This document shows positions 6,812 through 9,017 of a DNA stretch of 9,017 bases, piece by piece; the first letter of the stretch is position 1; each line of letters opens with the position of its first letter. The position numbers were made by a program, and so were the translations under genes. The stretch comes from Gemmatimonadota bacterium. Lineage in GTDB: Bacteria; Gemmatimonadota; Gemmatimonadetes; Gemmatimonadales; GWC2-71-9. Location: NCBI GenBank assembly GCA_003220905.1, contig QHTS01000158.1, positions 1 to 9,017 on the forward strand, written 5' to 3'. Below the pieces are notes generated by a model, which had not been told where the DNA came from, ran no database searches, and saw only the letters and a program-made list of their open reading frames with translations.

Positions 6812-9017
6812 GACTGACCCGGCTCGAGCTGTCGGGCTTCAAGTCGTTCGCGGGCGCGGTCGAGCTGCCGTTCGAGGCGGGCGTCACCGCCATCGTGGGG
6901 CCAAACGGCTGCGGAAAGTCCAACATCTCCGATGCCGTTCGCTGGGTCCTGGGCGAGCAGTCGCCGCGTCTGCTCCGCGGCGGCAAGATGGAAGACGTGA
7001 TCTTCCAGGGCTCGACCGGGCGCCGCCCGGTGAACGTGGCGGAAGTCTCACTCGTATTCGACAACTCGGACGGCACGCTCCCGATCGCGTATCAGGAAGT
7101 CCTGGTCACGCGCCGGCTCTCCCGCTCGGGGCAGAGCGAGTACCTGCTCAATCGCTCGGCGGTGCGGCTGCGAGACATCCAGGACCTGCTGCGCGGCACC
7201 GGTCTGGGAGCGGACGCCGCCGTGGTGATGGAGGCGAGGATGATCGAGGCGCTGCTCTCCGAGAGGGCGGAAGAGCGGCGCGCCCTGTTCGAAGAGGCGG
7301 CCGGGATCGGGCTGTACCGCGATCGCAAGACGAGCACCGAGCGGCGGCTCGAAGAGACGGCGGCGGATCTCGCCCGGCTCGAAGACCTGGTCAGCGAGGT
7401 GCAGACGCAGGTGCGGAGCCTGGCGCGCCAGCGCGGCAAGGCGGAGCGCTACGGCAAGATGATCGAGGAGCGCTTCGGCATCGCCCTGACGCTGGTGCGG
7501 CGCGAGCTCGAAGACTTCGATCTGACGCTGGGCGGCTTGGGTCAGCGGGCCGAGCAGCTGGCCGCGGCCCTGCCCGGCGAGCGGAACCGGCTGGAAGCAG
7601 CGGAGCAGGAACGGGAAACGGGGGTGCAGGCACGACACACCGCCGAGGCGCGTCGCACCGAAGTGGAGCGCCGCCTGGCCGATGCGAAGCTCGAGACGGG
7701 GCGACTGGAGGGCGACCTGGCGCTCGCCGCCGAACGGCTGCGCAATGCCGGCCAGCGGCGCGCCACGGCGGCGCAGCGGCGGGAGCAGGAAGACGCGCGT
7801 GCCTTGCAGGCGGAGCGCGAGCGGGCCGCGGCCGCCGCCGAGTGCGCGACGGCGGAGCGCGACCTCGCGTCGGTCGGGCAGGAGCTGGCGGGCCGCACGG
7901 CACTCGAGCAGGAGGGGCGCGACGGCCTGCTGGCGCGGCGCGCGGCGGTGCGCGAGCTCGAAGAGGACCTGCAGCGGCGGGCGGAGGGTTCCCGAGCGCT
8001 CGAGGGCGAGCGGGCGGCGCTCGAGCGGGAGCGGGCGGAGCTGGGCCAACAGCTCGCCGACGCGTCGCAGGAGCGTGCCCGGCGCGCGGAGACCGAGTGG
8101 GCGGCGACGGCCCAGGTGGGCACGCGGGCGCAGGAGGCGGCGGCGCGGGCGCGCGCGGCGGGGCAAGCGGCGGCCGGCCTGGAGCAGGCGCGGCGGCGCG
8201 TGGCCGAGCTCAAAGAGCAAGAGACGCACGGTCGCACCGCACGGCGCCAGGCCGAGGAGGCACTCGCGCAGGTGACGGCGCGGCGCGACGCCCTCGCCGA
8301 GCTCGAGCGCGAGCGTGTGGGGCTCGCCCCCGCGGCCCAGGCGCTCCTGAAGGAGCGGGCGCAGTTCGGCGACGCGGTGATCGGGCCGCTTGCGGACTTC
8401 GTGCGCACCAGCCGGCGCGACGCGGTGCTCGCGGAGCAGCTCTTGGGCGAGTGGCTGCACGCCGTGCTGGTGCGCGACGCCGCTGCCGTCGAAACGATCC
8501 GCCGCTGGCACGAGCAGGCGCAGCCCGGTCCGCTGGTGCTCCTGCCGAGCGTGCCCGGACCGCGCCTCGCGGCGGACGGGCATCCCCTCAAGGACGACCT
8601 GCGCGTGGACGGCCCGGCGGCCGCGTGGGTGCGCGCGCTCCTCGCGGGCAACGAAGTCCTGGACGGCGGGCCCGGGCGCGCGCTGCGACGGGCCAACGGT
8701 GCAGTGTTCCTGGCCGGAACCACCGCCGGGGGTCCCCTCGAGCGGCGCGCCGAGCTCGAAGCGCTCACGCAGGAGGTCCGAGAGGCGGAGGCGCGCCGGG
8801 GCAGCGCCGCCACGACTCTGGAGCGAACGCTCGCCGAGCTCGCCGCGGCCGAGGCGGCCTTCGCCGCGGCGGGTGAATCGGCGGAGCGCGCCCGCCAGCA
8901 GGAGCTCGAAGCTGGCGCGTTGAAGGACGACGCCGAGCGTGCCGCCGCCCACGCCCAGCGCGAGGCAACCGAGGCGACGGCGCAGGTCGAGCGGTTGTCG
9001 ACGCGCTTCGCGGAAGT
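6808..9017 (+). CDS. smc: Chromosome segregation protein SMC, 3'-truncated by window end
   Basis: 736 codons are open to the window edge, with no stop. SMC dimers with ScpA/ScpB form the bacterial condensin that extrudes DNA loops and aligns replicated arms. The start ATG at 6808 overlaps the previous stop (ATGA), with GGGGA at 6796-6800 as ribosome-binding site. The N-terminal head shows LELSGFKSFAG, Walker A GPNGCGKS (31-38), DAVRWVLGEQSPR, LRGGKMEDVIFQGS and EERRALFEEAAGI (155-167). An Arg/Glu/Ala-rich coiled coil spans about 170-505. The hinge is at about 512-640 (FGDAVIGPLADFV through TTAGGPLERR), then the returning coil begins. ABC signature and Walker B lie beyond the window. The segment normally reading IIGQGR is VMEARM (140-145), so the Q-loop glutamine is Ala143. 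The expected full length is about 1150-1200 residues. The identification is certain. Confidence 0.97.
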   Translation, partial: MRLTRLELSGFKSFAGAVELPFEAGVTAIVGPNGCGKSNISDAVRWVLGEQSPRLLRGGKMEDVIFQGSTGRRPVNVAEVSLVFDNSDGTLPIAYQEVLVTRRLSRSGQSEYLLNRSAVRLRDIQDLLRGTGLGADAAVVMEARMIEALLSERAEERRALFEEAAGIGLYRDRKTSTERRLEETAADLARLEDLVSEVQTQVRSLARQRGKAERYGKMIEERFGIALTLVRRELEDFDLTLGGLGQRAEQLAAALPGERNRLEAAEQERETGVQARHTAEARRTEVERRLADAKLETGRLEGDLALAAERLRNAGQRRATAAQRREQEDARALQAERERAAAAAECATAERDLASVGQELAGRTALEQEGRDGLLARRAAVRELEEDLQRRAEGSRALEGERAALERERAELGQQLADASQERARRAETEWAATAQVGTRAQEAAARARAAGQAAAGLEQARRRVAELKEQETHGRTARRQAEEALAQVTARRDALAELERERVGLAPAAQALLKERAQFGDAVIGPLADFVRTSRRDAVLAEQLLGEWLHAVLVRDAAAVETIRRWHEQAQPGPLVLLPSVPGPRLAADGHPLKDDLRVDGPAAAWVRALLAGNEVLDGGPGRALRRANGAVFLAGTTAGGPLERRAELEALTQEVREAEARRGSAATTLERTLAELAAAEAAFAAAGESAERARQQELEAGALKDDAERAAAHAQREATEATAQVERLSTRFAE

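Noticed and set aside
7048..8952. Long reverse-strand open frame (634 codons) opposite smc
   Set aside because: The translation is low-complexity Arg/Leu/Ala from the complement of Glu/Ala/Arg coiled-coil codons, with no start context or domain. smc on the + strand is certain.
1..9017. CRISPR arrays, insertion sequences, tRNA or rRNA genes, phage genes
   Set aside because: I saw no spaced direct repeats, transposase motifs, terminal inverted repeats or RNA-gene sequences; coding density is nearly complete and base composition is uniform, with no sign of a mobile element.

Overview
The window is a GC-rich bacterial segment with every supported gene on the + strand and almost no spare DNA. The combination of high GC, an SMC protein whose Q-loop region looks like the Bacteroidetes/FCB version, a large TolB-propeller/outer-membrane-barrel protein and Sec or lipoprotein signals suggests a diderm of the Gemmatimonadota or a close FCB-group relative. 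This assignment is inference; no rRNA or other decisive marker is present.

Positions 1-800 hold translation genes: the 3' part of rplI (ribosomal protein bL9), then rsfS (ribosome silencing factor), about 40 bases apart. Just after rsfS (start at 804, 5 bases past its stop) comes a 1068-residue envelope protein. It joins a signal peptide, an HExxH gluzincin-like peptidase, a TolB-like beta-propeller and a C-terminal Omp85/BamA-like barrel without POTRA domains.

A 63-base gap (4011-4073) is the only clear transcriptional boundary. It contains a near-consensus sigma70-type promoter (TTGTCA, 17 bases, TATCTT) and a perfect 13-bp inverted repeat centred on the -10 element. A TTG start codon follows the repeat directly.

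This starts a tightly coupled three-gene unit. The first gene encodes a lipoprotein with a beta-propeller and a C-terminal SPOR domain. The second (GTGA overlap) encodes a single-span membrane protein: a ParA/BY-kinase-like cytosolic domain that has lost its Walker A residues, a transmembrane helix, and one clear plus one degenerate SPOR domain. The third (ATGA overlap) is smc, cut off by the window end after the hinge. SPOR domains generally bind septal peptidoglycan freed of stem peptides, and SMC organises the chromosome. The layout therefore suggests, as inference, an envelope/division-site module co-expressed with the condensin, possibly linking septation to chromosome segregation. The degenerate ATPase-TM-SPOR protein is the most unusual item in the window.
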